Positions 54,351 to 62,394 of a stretch of 64,000 nucleotides of DNA are shown piece by piece. The notes beneath the pieces were generated by a model that was not told the DNA's origin, made no database searches, and was given only the letters and a program-made list of their open reading frames with translations. Location of the stretch: assembly GCF_016583825.1 (NCBI RefSeq), contig NZ_NRRV01000017.1, positions 1 through 64,000 on the forward strand, read 5' to 3'. Every line of letters begins with the position of its first letter. The stretch's first letter is position 1. A program made the position numbers and the translations under genes. The DNA comes from Thiohalocapsa halophila (GTDB lineage: Bacteria; Pseudomonadota; Gammaproteobacteria; Chromatiales; Chromatiaceae).

Positions 54351-55004
54351 ATGCACCGTCGCCTTGCCAAGCGCCGCCCTCCGTCGCTGCCGGCCCTTTG
54401 CGCTCTGGTTGGCGCCTTGCTGCTGCTCGCGCTGTCCGCCCCGAAGCCGGCAGCCGCGGCGGACGTCTCCGCTACTGCCCGGGTGTTCGCCGAGGCCATG
54501 GCGCGCATGATGGACGCCATGGGGCTGCTCAGCGACGACGGCCCGTCGGCGCCCGCCGCCGGTGCCATGCCCGGCGTTGGCGCCCCCTTCGGCATGGGAC
54601 AGATGCCCTGGCCCGGCATGGCCGAGGGCAGCATGCCGGATATGGGTGCCTGGATGCAGCAGATGCCAGGCATGGTGCAGCTGCCGAATGTCCCCGGTTG
54701 GCGACGTACCAGTCTCGAAGGTATCTGGGAGGGCCGTGACGGCGGGCTTCTCATCGTGCAGGCACACCGCTTTCGGCTCTACGGCCCCCATGGCGACTAC
54801 ATCGAAGGGCTGATCCAGCAACGCGGCGACCGCATTGCCATGTACGACCCGGAGCATGACATCGCCCGTCCCTACGAGCTCGCGCAGCATCAGGGCCGGC
54901 TGGTGCTGCGCGATGCCGCGGGCCAAGTCTACCTGTATCGGCGGCTTTGGCATGACGATATCCACTACGGCGTCAGCGGCGACGCCGGCATTCCGGAGCG
55001 CTGA
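54351..55004 (+). CDS. Secreted Met/Pro-rich hypothetical protein
   Basis: The 217-residue protein has a basic start, then a hydrophobic signal segment (LCALVGALLLLALSAPKPAAA) and a cleavage site near AAADVSA. Residues 65-115 are rich in Met, Pro and Gly (MPGVGAPFGMGQMPWPGM, then EGSMPDMGAWMQQMPGM), a pattern seen in some copper-binding or low-complexity periplasmic proteins. The C-terminal half is beta-rich (LEGIWEGRDGGLLIVQAHRF, then DYIEGLIQQRGDRIAMYD). No family was recognised. It is divergent from the cyclase gene. Confidence 0.65.
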   Translation: MHRRLAKRRPPSLPALCALVGALLLLALSAPKPAAAADVSATARVFAEAMARMMDAMGLLSDDGPSAPAAGAMPGVGAPFGMGQMPWPGMAEGSMPDMGAWMQQMPGMVQLPNVPGWRRTSLEGIWEGRDGGLLIVQAHRFRLYGPHGDYIEGLIQQRGDRIAMYDPEHDIARPYELAQHQGRLVLRDAAGQVYLYRRLWHDDIHYGVSGDAGIPER

Positions 55005-55035
55005 GTCGGGCTCGGGACCCGGCCCTGGCTCGGAC

Positions 55036-55833
55036 TCAGGTGACGAGCAACCTGAGGCCGACCATCAGCAGCAGCACCGAGAATACACGTTTCAGCGTGG
55101 CCGTCGGCAGGCGATGGGCGAGCCGTGCGCCGACGCCAGCCAGGGGCACCGCCGCAGCCGCCACCGCGAGGGCCGCGGGCCAGAGCACGAAGCCCAGGCT
55201 GCCCGCCGGCAGCCCGTCCCGACCCCAACCGCTCAGCACGAAGCCCAGGCTGCCCACCAGTGCCAGCGGCACGCCGCAGGCACTGGAGGTGGCGACAGCC
55301 TGACGCAGCACCACGCCGTGGCGGGCCAGGTAGGGCACCAGCATGGTGCCGCCGCCGATGCCGAGCACCGCCGAGAGCGCGCCGATGCCGCCACCTGCGG
55401 CGGTGAGCACTCGGCCCGTCGGCAGCGCCCGCGTGGGCGCGGGCTTCCCCGCGGCGAGCAGCATGCGCATACCGCTCAGCAGCAGGAAAACCGCGAACAG
55501 CCGCTGCAGCCATAGCGCGGGCAGCCAGCCCGCGACCAACGCGCCGCACCCCGCGCCCATGACGATCCCTGGCGCCAGGCGCCACACCAGTCCCCAGCGC
55601 ACGGCCCCGCGGCGATGGTGCGACAGCGCCGATGCCGAGCCCGCCGCCACCACCGTCGCCAAGGAGGTGGCCACGGCTTGATGCGGTGTCCAGGGTCCGC
55701 CGGCGCCGAACGCCGGCAGCAGCACCAGCAGTGCGGGCACGATGACGGCACCACCGCCGATGCCCAGCAGACCGGCTGCGAGTCCGGCGAGCGCGCCTGT
55801 GGCGAGAAAGGCCAGAGCGGCCAAGGGCTCCAT
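55036..55833 (-). CDS. TauE/SafE family anion permease
   Basis: The 265-residue inner-membrane protein has about eight hydrophobic helices arranged in two similar halves. The characteristic TauE/SafE glycines are present: GLAAGLLGIGGGAVIVPALL and GGGIGALSAVLGIGGGTMLV. The family exports or imports sulfite, sulfonates or other small anions; the substrate is not determined. The gene stands alone at the end of the convergent unit with the Met/Pro-rich protein. Confidence 0.9.
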   Translation of the reverse strand: MEPLAALAFLATGALAGLAAGLLGIGGGAVIVPALLVLLPAFGAGGPWTPHQAVATSLATVVAAGSASALSHHRRGAVRWGLVWRLAPGIVMGAGCGALVAGWLPALWLQRLFAVFLLLSGMRMLLAAGKPAPTRALPTGRVLTAAGGGIGALSAVLGIGGGTMLVPYLARHGVVLRQAVATSSACGVPLALVGSLGFVLSGWGRDGLPAGSLGFVLWPAALAVAAAAVPLAGVGARLAHRLPTATLKRVFSVLLLMVGLRLLVT

Positions 55834-56157
55834 GCGGTTTGCTCCCTTTGGGGCGCTGTGGGTGGGGCCTGTGGATGGGGCGCTGTCGGTGGCCCGCGGC
55901 GCTGGATCGCCGCAGCAAAGGGATCACCCGCCAGCCCGGTATGCCGGCGGTCGATTGCCGATCCGGCGCCCGCCGCCGGCGCGTTGCGGCATAATAGCGC
56001 GCCGCGCGCCCCACGCCTGCGCGGGCAGTGCAGCCCGGGCGGGCGGCTCTGCCGTGCTCTCGCTCGCCGGCGCACGCCTGCCGCGCGCCGCGGCATCCGA
56101 CGCAGCAGTGCAATGGCCGGCGCCTGATACAACACAAAAGCAGCGGATCTGCAATCC
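55834..56157. other. Divergent spacer without a recognised gene
   Basis: About 325 bases between TauE (minus) and the NDUFA9-like gene (plus). A CATAAT hexamer at 55990-55995 is a possible -10, but no good -35 precedes it. GGCATCCGACGC-like GC-rich DNA fills the rest. No repeat was recognised. Confidence 0.4.
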
Positions 56158-57054
56158 ATGAAGCGACAGCGAGCCTGCATCATCGGCGGCACCGGCTTCG
56201 TCGGCCGCCACCTGCTCACGCGTCTCGGCAACGCCGGCTATCACTGCGTCGTGCCGACACGGCGCGCGTTCCGCCACCGCGACCTCAAGCTCTACCCCAA
56301 GGTGGAGCTACACGAGGTGGAAGAGACGACGGCTTACGAGGCGCTCTTCGCGGACTGCTCGCTGGTGGTGAACCTGGCCGGCATCCTGAACGAGTCCGAC
56401 GGTGCGAGCTTCCAAGCGGTGCATGTGGACCTGGTGCGCCGCCTCGTCGCGGCGGCGCAGGCGGCGGGCGTGCCGCGGCTGCTGCACATGAGCGCCCTGC
56501 GGGCGGACGCCGAGCAGGGCAGCAGTGCCTACCTGCGCTCCAAGGGGGCCGCAGAGGACATCGCCCACGGCGCGGATCTCCGGGTCACCAGCTTCCGCCC
56601 GTCGGTGATCTTCGGCCGCGGCGACAGCTTCTTCAACCGCTTCCGCAGCCTGTTGGACATAGCGCCGGGGATGGTGCCCTTGGCCTGTCCACAGGCGCAG
56701 TTCGCGCCGGTGTGGGTGGAAGACGTCGTCCAGGCCATGGTGCGCAGCATCGACGACGAGCGCACCGTCGGACAGCGCTATGATCTCTGCGGGCCGCGGG
56801 TGTTCACGCTGAAGGAGCTCATGGTCGAGACCGCCCGCCATCTCGGCAAGCGGGTCTGGATCATCGACCTCGACGACAAGCGCTCGCACCTCATGGCCCG
56901 GCTCTTCGACAAGCTGCCGGGCGCGCCCATGACCCTGGACAATTATCGCTCGATGCAGACGCCGAGCGTGTGTGAAGAGCATAACGGTCTGCTACAGCTC
57001 GGCATCCACCCCACCGACATCGACACCATCGTGCCCACCTACCTCGGCACCTAA
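56158..57054 (+). CDS. Complex I NDUFA9-like NAD(P)-binding protein
   Basis: The 298-residue protein is an atypical SDR with the N-terminal GGTGFVGRHLL motif (residues 10-20), then VVNLAGILNE, SALRADAEQGSSAYLRSKGA and RPSVIFGRGDSFFNRF. It resembles the NDUFA9/YfcH-like branch, whose mitochondrial member is an accessory subunit of complex I that binds NADPH. In bacteria its role is uncertain, perhaps quinone or lipid metabolism. It is convergent with a MidA/NDUFAF7-like methyltransferase, another complex I-related family. Confidence 0.88.
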   Translation: MKRQRACIIGGTGFVGRHLLTRLGNAGYHCVVPTRRAFRHRDLKLYPKVELHEVEETTAYEALFADCSLVVNLAGILNESDGASFQAVHVDLVRRLVAAAQAAGVPRLLHMSALRADAEQGSSAYLRSKGAAEDIAHGADLRVTSFRPSVIFGRGDSFFNRFRSLLDIAPGMVPLACPQAQFAPVWVEDVVQAMVRSIDDERTVGQRYDLCGPRVFTLKELMVETARHLGKRVWIIDLDDKRSHLMARLFDKLPGAPMTLDNYRSMQTPSVCEEHNGLLQLGIHPTDIDTIVPTYLGT

Positions 57055-57201
57055 GGAGACACCGATTATTGACCGTCCTTGGTCAAAATCGGCACGGGAC
57101 CGGGCTTGTTGCCGCCGGGGCGGTCTCCGGGCTCCTGCCACGAGCGTTGACGCCGAGCACGGCATGCAGCCAGCCACGGCGGGTCGAGCCCCAACTGCCC
57201 C

Positions 57202-58434
57202 TCACAACCGCGCGCCCAGATCTCGCTGCGCGAAGCCGCACCAGCCGCCGGCCGGCGACGCTAGCGCGCGGGTCAGCGCGAGTGCCTGGAAGCGCTCCCC
57301 CATGGCCGCCGGCAGCACCAGCTGCTTGGCGCCGGCGGCGAGATCCAGTAGGGCCTCGGGGTCGCCGGCGGCGGCGTGCAGGTGGCGGTCTAGACCACAG
57401 CCGATGAGGAAGTTGGCCTGAGTGGTGTAGCCGGCGAGCGCAAGCCCAGCGGCGCTGCCGGCGGCGGCGACGGCGGTGAAGTCCACGTGCGCGGTGATGT
57501 CCTGAAGGCCAATGTGCACGTAGGGGTCGGCATGGGCGCGGTGGCGGTGGTGGCAGAGCAGGGTGCCGTCGCGGCGCTGCGGCAGGTAGAGCTCGCCGCG
57601 CGGATAGCCATAGTCGATGATGAGCACCATGCCGGCGTCGAGCCGCTCCGCGAGCAGCGCCAGCCAGGGCGGCAGGCGCAGGTTGATCTCGCCGCAGAGC
57701 CCGCCGGCGAGGGTCGCCGCCGGCAGCCCCAGGTCGTCGATGGCGTCGGCGAGGCCTGGCGTCGCCGGTGCCGCTTGGATCTCTGCGAAGCCGTCGCCGT
57801 CGCAGCCCACCAGGATCTCGCGCACGGCGTCGCGCACCGCCGCCGGCGCCGCGCCCGGCGGCACGCAGAAGCGCTGCACCGGCAGGGCGTCCACCACCTC
57901 GTTGGCGAGCACGAGCCCGCGCAGCGCCGCCGGCGGCTGATGCACCCAGGCAACGCGATCGAGCAGGTCCGGCACGCGCTCGGCCAATTGCTGCCGTTGG
58001 CGCTCGGCGAAGTCGGGGCTCGGCTCCAGTATCCAGTAGCGCTGTGGCGGCTGGCCGGCGGCGGCGAGCGCCGACAGCACCTCGGCGGCCAGCGCGCCGC
58101 TGCCGGCGCCGAGCTCCAGGATGTCGCCGCCGCCGAGGGCCGCCAGCACCTCGCCGGCCTGGGTGGCGAGGCAGCGCCCGAACAGGGGTGACAGCTCCGG
58201 GGCCGTGGCAAAGTCTCCGGCCGGCCCCAACTTTGCGCTGCCGGCGGCGTAGTAGCCGAGGCCCGGCGCGTACAGCGCCAGCTCCATGAAGCGGTCGAAG
58301 GGCAGGGCGCCGCCGGCCGCCGCGATCTCTTGGCGGATCAGCGCGCACAGACGCTCGCTGTGGGCTGCGGCGTCGACATCCGGGGCGTCGACATCGGGGG
58401 CGGTGGGGTCTGTTGGGTCTGGCGGTGCGGTCAT
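57202..58434 (-). CDS. MidA/NDUFAF7-like SAM-dependent methyltransferase
   Basis: The 410-residue protein has a leader of Asp/Pro repeats and then the family start LIRQEIAAAGGALPFDRFME, followed by the LYAPGLGYYAAGSAKLGPAG segment. The SAM-binding motif is ILELGAGSGALAAEV, and LVLANEVVDALPVQRF and LIIDYGYPRGELY are conserved. The mitochondrial homologue NDUFAF7 methylates an arginine of complex I during assembly; the bacterial target is not known. ATG 58434 is preferred over the 58509 start. It is divergent from the pteridine reductase gene. Confidence 0.88.
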   Translation of the reverse strand: MTAPPDPTDPTAPDVDAPDVDAAAHSERLCALIRQEIAAAGGALPFDRFMELALYAPGLGYYAAGSAKLGPAGDFATAPELSPLFGRCLATQAGEVLAALGGGDILELGAGSGALAAEVLSALAAAGQPPQRYWILEPSPDFAERQRQQLAERVPDLLDRVAWVHQPPAALRGLVLANEVVDALPVQRFCVPPGAAPAAVRDAVREILVGCDGDGFAEIQAAPATPGLADAIDDLGLPAATLAGGLCGEINLRLPPWLALLAERLDAGMVLIIDYGYPRGELYLPQRRDGTLLCHHRHRAHADPYVHIGLQDITAHVDFTAVAAAGSAAGLALAGYTTQANFLIGCGLDRHLHAAAGDPEALLDLAAGAKQLVLPAAMGERFQALALTRALASPAGGWCGFAQRDLGARL

Positions 58435-58625
58435 GGCATTGTCGGGCTGGGTCACGGCATGGGCGCCGCATTGTGGGGATTGTCGGCAAGCGTGGGCCCG
58501 AGCATCCAACCCGGGCCGCCTGCGCCGGAGCGCCCCCGCATGCCCCCAGCATGCGCAGCCCGCACGGGTGCCCGCAAGCCCTGCTGTCTGTCAGCGCCGC
58601 CCCGCAACCGACGAGGATCGATACC

Positions 58626-59399
58626 TTGCATCAGTCCGAGCCCCATCCCAACCCCGACCAGCCACTGGCGCCGCCGGTGGCGCTCATCACCGGTGCGGCG
58701 CAGCGCATCGGGGCCGTGATTGCACAGATGTTGCATGCCGCCGGCTTCGATCTGGTGCTGCATTACCGCCATTCCGGCGATGCGGCGGCGGCGCTGAAGG
58801 CGGAGCTGGAGACGGCGCGGCCGGGCTCCGTTCGCCTCGCCCGCGCCAACCTGCTGGACCCCCAGGCCCCGGCGACGTTGTTGGACGCCGTGCGCGACTT
58901 CCACAACCGCCTGGATGCACTGATCAATAACGCCTCCAGCTTCTACCCGACGCCACTGGCCGAGGCCACCGAGGCACAATGGATCGAGCTCATGGGTACC
59001 AACCTCAAGGCGCCGTTCTTTCTTGCCCAAGCCATGGCCCCATTGTTGGATGCCGCCGAGGGCTGCGTTGTCAACCTGGTGGATATCCATGCCGAGCGAC
59101 CGCACGCCGACCACCCCATCTATTCCATCGCCAAGGCCGGTAATGCGATGATGGTTCGCTCACTGGCGCGGGAGCTCGGGCCGCGCGTGCGGGTGAACGG
59201 TGTCGCCCCAGGCGCCATCCTGTGGCCGGACCAGGGGCTTTCGCAGGCCGCCAAGGACACCATTCTGGCGCGCACTGCGCTGGCGCGGGCCGGTGCGCCG
59301 GAGGACATCGCCCGCACCGTGCGCTTCCTGGTGCGTGATGCGCACTACATCACGGGCCAGGTGATCGCCGTCGACGGCGGTCGCAGCATCCAGCAATAG
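58626..59399 (+). CDS. Pteridine reductase-like SDR
   Basis: The 257-residue short-chain dehydrogenase carries the TGAAQRIG nucleotide motif, in the TGxxxRIG form typical of pteridine reductases (PTR1/FolM) rather than the usual TGxxxGIG. It also has LINNASSFYPTPLAE, the catalytic YSIAKAG (Tyr-x3-Lys) and the C-terminal YITGQVIAVDGGRSI. It probably reduces dihydropteridines or dihydrofolate with NADPH. The start is a TTG with GAGG about 9 bases upstream; longer frames from ATG 58413 or 58551 add poor sequence. It is followed by the DUF2452 gene 134 bases downstream. Confidence 0.88.
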   Translation: MHQSEPHPNPDQPLAPPVALITGAAQRIGAVIAQMLHAAGFDLVLHYRHSGDAAAALKAELETARPGSVRLARANLLDPQAPATLLDAVRDFHNRLDALINNASSFYPTPLAEATEAQWIELMGTNLKAPFFLAQAMAPLLDAAEGCVVNLVDIHAERPHADHPIYSIAKAGNAMMVRSLARELGPRVRVNGVAPGAILWPDQGLSQAAKDTILARTALARAGAPEDIARTVRFLVRDAHYITGQVIAVDGGRSIQQ

Positions 59400-59533
59400 C
59401 CCGGTGCGCCGGCGCGCAGCCTCCGCGTTGCGGCTATGACCGCACCGGCACCGGACGCGATCCGGCTGAGCCCCAGCGGGGCCGCGCGCCCCGCTTTCGC
59501 CGCAGCCAAAGACCACAGACCCGGGACAGACCC

Positions 59534-60037
59534 ATGAGCGACGACGACAAGGCCCTGCTGCATCGCGGCGACGCGCGCAGCTCGCCCTATCCTATGAGCC
59601 GGCTGGCGCCGGCCTTTCAGGCACCGGAGCTGGCCGACGAGGTCGCCCGCGCCGAATCCATGCTGAGCGCGCGCACCAGCGCCAAGCTCCGTGTCATCGC
59701 CGATCAGATCAAGGCGCTCCAGGCCGAGGCGCACAAAGTGCTGGACGAGGCCCGCGACGAGCAGGCCCTGACCCACGCCGAGTGCGCCTTCAAGCGCATC
59801 CCCGGCAAGGTCTACCACCTCTACCGCCGGGCCGACGGCCGGACCTATTTCTCCATGCTCTCGCCGGCGGACTGGAACGACTCGCCGCCGGACGTCTTCG
59901 CCGGCTCCTACCGGCTGGAGACCGACTACTCCTGGACGCCGGCGGAGCGCCTCGACGCCACCGACGACACCGGCCAGGTGGTGCAGCAGCTGCTGCATAT
60001 CGGCGGCCTGGCCGCCGACGACGACCGCGACACCTGA
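59534..60037 (+). CDS. DUF2452 protein
   Basis: The 167-residue protein matches DUF2452: a helical first half (VARAESMLSARTSAKLRVIA, then IKALQAEAHKVLDEARD) and the conserved second half with GKVYHLYRRADGRTYFSMLS, PADWND and AGSYRLETDYSWTP. The family occurs in proteobacteria and some eukaryotes and has no established function. The next gene starts at the GTG immediately following its TGA, which suggests translational coupling to a solute-binding protein. Confidence 0.85.
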   Translation: MSDDDKALLHRGDARSSPYPMSRLAPAFQAPELADEVARAESMLSARTSAKLRVIADQIKALQAEAHKVLDEARDEQALTHAECAFKRIPGKVYHLYRRADGRTYFSMLSPADWNDSPPDVFAGSYRLETDYSWTPAERLDATDDTGQVVQQLLHIGGLAADDDRDT

Positions 60038-61336
60038 GTGGCCGTGCGCAGTCGAGGGGGCGTATTCGCAGGTGCGCTGGCCGTGCTGGTGCTCGGCCTC
60101 GCAGCGGGCCTGAGTCCACTGCCTGCGGCGGCGGAGCGGCTCACCATCTCCTGCGGGCGGTTCCCCGTGGAGCAGACGCTGTGCCGCGCGGCCGCCCAGC
60201 AATGGGCCGAGTCCAATGGGCATGAGGTGCGCATGGTGGCGCCGCCGGCGGTGTCGGATGATCGTCTAGCGCTCTATGAAGAGCTGCTCGGCGTGGGGGC
60301 TCGGCAGCTGGATGTGCTGGAGATCGACGTCGTCTGGCCCGGGCTGCTGGCCGAGCATCTGCTGGACCTGGGGCCGGCGCTGGGGGAGGAGTCCGATCGC
60401 TTCTTCCCGTCGCTGATCGCCAATAACACCGTCGACGGGCGGCTGGTGGCCTTGCCCTGGTTTCTGGATCTGGGCCTGCTATTTTACCGGCGTGATCTGC
60501 TGGAAGCGGCGGGGCTGACCGTGCCGGACACCTGGCGGCAGCTAGAGGACGCCGCGGTGATTCTGCAAGACACGCATCGCGCCACGGGCGATCGCCGCTT
60601 CTGGGGGTTTATCTGGCAGGGGTGGTCCTACGAGGGGCTCACCTGCAACGTCATGGAATGGCTCGGGAGCTGGGGTGGCGGGCGCATCGTGAATGCGGGG
60701 GGCAAGGTCACCGTCGACAACCTGCGGGCCGAGTATGCGCTGAAGCGCGCCGGCGACTGGCTCGGCATCATCTCGCCGCCATCGGTGCTGATGCAGACCG
60801 AGCGTGAATCCCTCGATCAGTTCATGAACGGCCAAGCCGCCTTCATGCGCAACTGGCCCTATGCCTGGACCGAGCTGAACGCGCCGCAATCGCCGATGCG
60901 CGGCAAGGTCGGCGTCGCGCTGCTGCCCCGCGGCCGCCCGGACGACCCGCATCCGGCGACCCTCGGCGGCTGGCAGCTCGCGGTGTCACGCTATTCCGAG
61001 CACCCGGAGCTGGCGGCGGACTTGGTGCGCTATCTCACCAGCCCTGAAGTACAGCGTGAGCGAGCGCTCGCCGGCGGCTATATTCCGACCCGCCGGGTCC
61101 TGCTCGAGGAGCCGGCGCTGCTCGCGGCCGAGCCCTTCCTGGAACTGTTAACGCGACCGGATCTGGCCCTGGTGGCGCGCCCCTCCACCGTGACGGGTGC
61201 CAATTACGCGGCCGTCAGCAAGCGGGTCCAGCGTGCGGTGGTCCGGATGCTCGACGACCAAGCGGCCGTGGAGGCGGCGCTGCCGGCGCTGGCGGCGGAT
61301 CTTGAGCAGCTGAGCGAGGAAGGGACGGCATGGTGA
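60038..61336 (+). CDS. Extracellular solute-binding protein (carbohydrate ABC type)
   Basis: The 432-residue protein has a signal segment (AGALAVLVLGLAAGLSPLPA) with cleavage after AAA. The mature part matches family 1 binding proteins: LTISCGRFPVEQTLCRAAAQ, then LDVLEIDVVWPGLLAEHLLD, LPWFLDLGLLFYRRDLLEAA and GKVGVALLPRGRPDDPHPAT. It is predicted to be periplasmic and to bind a sugar or polyol. The GTG start directly follows the DUF2452 stop, without a strong ribosome-binding site. No permease or ATPase genes are adjacent. Confidence 0.9.
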   Translation: MAVRSRGGVFAGALAVLVLGLAAGLSPLPAAAERLTISCGRFPVEQTLCRAAAQQWAESNGHEVRMVAPPAVSDDRLALYEELLGVGARQLDVLEIDVVWPGLLAEHLLDLGPALGEESDRFFPSLIANNTVDGRLVALPWFLDLGLLFYRRDLLEAAGLTVPDTWRQLEDAAVILQDTHRATGDRRFWGFIWQGWSYEGLTCNVMEWLGSWGGGRIVNAGGKVTVDNLRAEYALKRAGDWLGIISPPSVLMQTERESLDQFMNGQAAFMRNWPYAWTELNAPQSPMRGKVGVALLPRGRPDDPHPATLGGWQLAVSRYSEHPELAADLVRYLTSPEVQRERALAGGYIPTRRVLLEEPALLAAEPFLELLTRPDLALVARPSTVTGANYAAVSKRVQRAVVRMLDDQAAVEAALPALAADLEQLSEEGTAW

Positions 61337-62124
61337 TGCGACGCCGGTGCTGCGTGCTGCTGCTGGCGCTGTTGCTGTCGCCGACAGCGGTCTGGGCCGA
61401 TCTGCGCGTCGGTGTCTTCGGTCAGGACCCGCCGTTCAGCTTCATCGACGAGAACGGCGAGCTCGTCGGGTTCGACATCGACATCGCCCAAGCCCTGTGT
61501 GCCGAGGCGCGCTTTCAATGCCGGCTGGTGCCCAAGGACTGGGCGGCGCTGCTGCCGGCGCTGGAGGCGCGCGAGCTGGACGTGGTGGTGGCATCGGTGG
61601 CTATCACCGATGAGCGCCGCGAGCGCGTGCTCTTCACGCGTCCTTATTATCGCAGCCCAGTCCGTTTCGTAGCGCGCGCCGGCGAGCTGGATGCGGTCAC
61701 GCCGGCGGCCTTGATGGGCAAGCACATCGGTGTGTGGCGGGGCACAACGATGGATGACTATCTCAGCACGCACTACGCCGGGCATGCGGAGATCATCCGC
61801 TACAGTACCCAGCCCGGTGCCCTGGTGGATCTGGTGCTGGGGCGCTTGGACGCGGTGCTCGGCGAAGCGCTGTCGCTGGAGCGGAACTTTCTGAGCGCCG
61901 AGCACGGGGCGGACTTCGAGCTCGTCGGCGCCCCCATCGACGACCCCGCAGCCTTTGGGCACGGCAACGGCATCGCCGTCGCACGCCACAACCAGGGCCT
62001 GCGCGAGCTGTTCGACCGCGCCATCGCCAACATCCACGTCAACGGCGTCTTCGAGCGCATCAAACGGCGCTGGCTCGATGACGATGACGAGGCCAGCGCC
62101 GCCCCTGTCCCCGCAGGCCCTTGA
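61330..62124 (+). CDS. Periplasmic amino-acid-type binding protein (PBPb)
   Basis: The 264-residue protein has a signal segment (CCVLLLALLLSPTAVWA) and a bacterial extracellular binding fold (SBP_bac_3): LRVGVFGQDPPFSFIDENGE, LVGFDIDIAQALCAEARFQC, ALEARELDVVVASVAITDER, then YYRSPVRFVARAGELDAV. Proteins of this shape bind polar amino acids or feed sensory domains. The ATG overlaps the end of the previous gene by seven bases. No permease is encoded in the window, so its partner must be elsewhere, or it has a sensory role. Confidence 0.9.
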   Translation: MVMRRRCCVLLLALLLSPTAVWADLRVGVFGQDPPFSFIDENGELVGFDIDIAQALCAEARFQCRLVPKDWAALLPALEARELDVVVASVAITDERRERVLFTRPYYRSPVRFVARAGELDAVTPAALMGKHIGVWRGTTMDDYLSTHYAGHAEIIRYSTQPGALVDLVLGRLDAVLGEALSLERNFLSAEHGADFELVGAPIDDPAAFGHGNGIAVARHNQGLRELFDRAIANIHVNGVFERIKRRWLDDDDEASAAPVPAGP

Positions 62125-62152
62125 TCAAAACGTCAGCGGGCAGATGCCCGCC

Positions 62153-62210
62153 GTGGGAGCGGCGTCCTCGCCGCGACTGGCTCTGATCGCGCCGAGGACG
62201 GCGCTCTCAC
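62153..62210. repeat. REP-like hairpin with 24-base arms
   Basis: Arms 62153-62176 and 62187-62210 are inverted copies with three mismatches around a 10-base loop. The GTGGGAGCGGCG...CCGCGA type resembles repetitive extragenic palindromes of gammaproteobacteria. It lies in the convergent spacer after the binding proteins and may act as their terminator. Confidence 0.75.
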
Positions 62211-62274
62211 GTCATGTGCCCCCTTCGGCACAGCCCCGGCGCCCTGAGGCCGCGCAAGCAGGCGCAGGGCGTAG

Positions 62275-62345
62275 GGTGGACAAGCGAAGCGCCGTCCACC
62301 AGCTTACGGGTGGCCCCGGGGTGGACTTCGCTGTCGCTCGTCCAC
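62275..62345. repeat. Pair of GGTGGAC...GTCCACC hairpins
   Basis: Two small inverted repeats (GGTGGAC at 62275-62281 with GTCCACC at 62294-62300, and GGTGGAC at 62320-62326 with GTCCAC at 62340-62345) enclose AAGCGAAGC/TTCGCT-type cores. The GTAGGGTGGAYAAGCGAAGCG form is a familiar dispersed repeat in proteobacteria. The function is unknown. Confidence 0.75.
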
Positions 62346-62394
62346 TACTGGCCGCGCTAACGATCAAGCCCCTATAACCGGCTCCGATCTCGCC

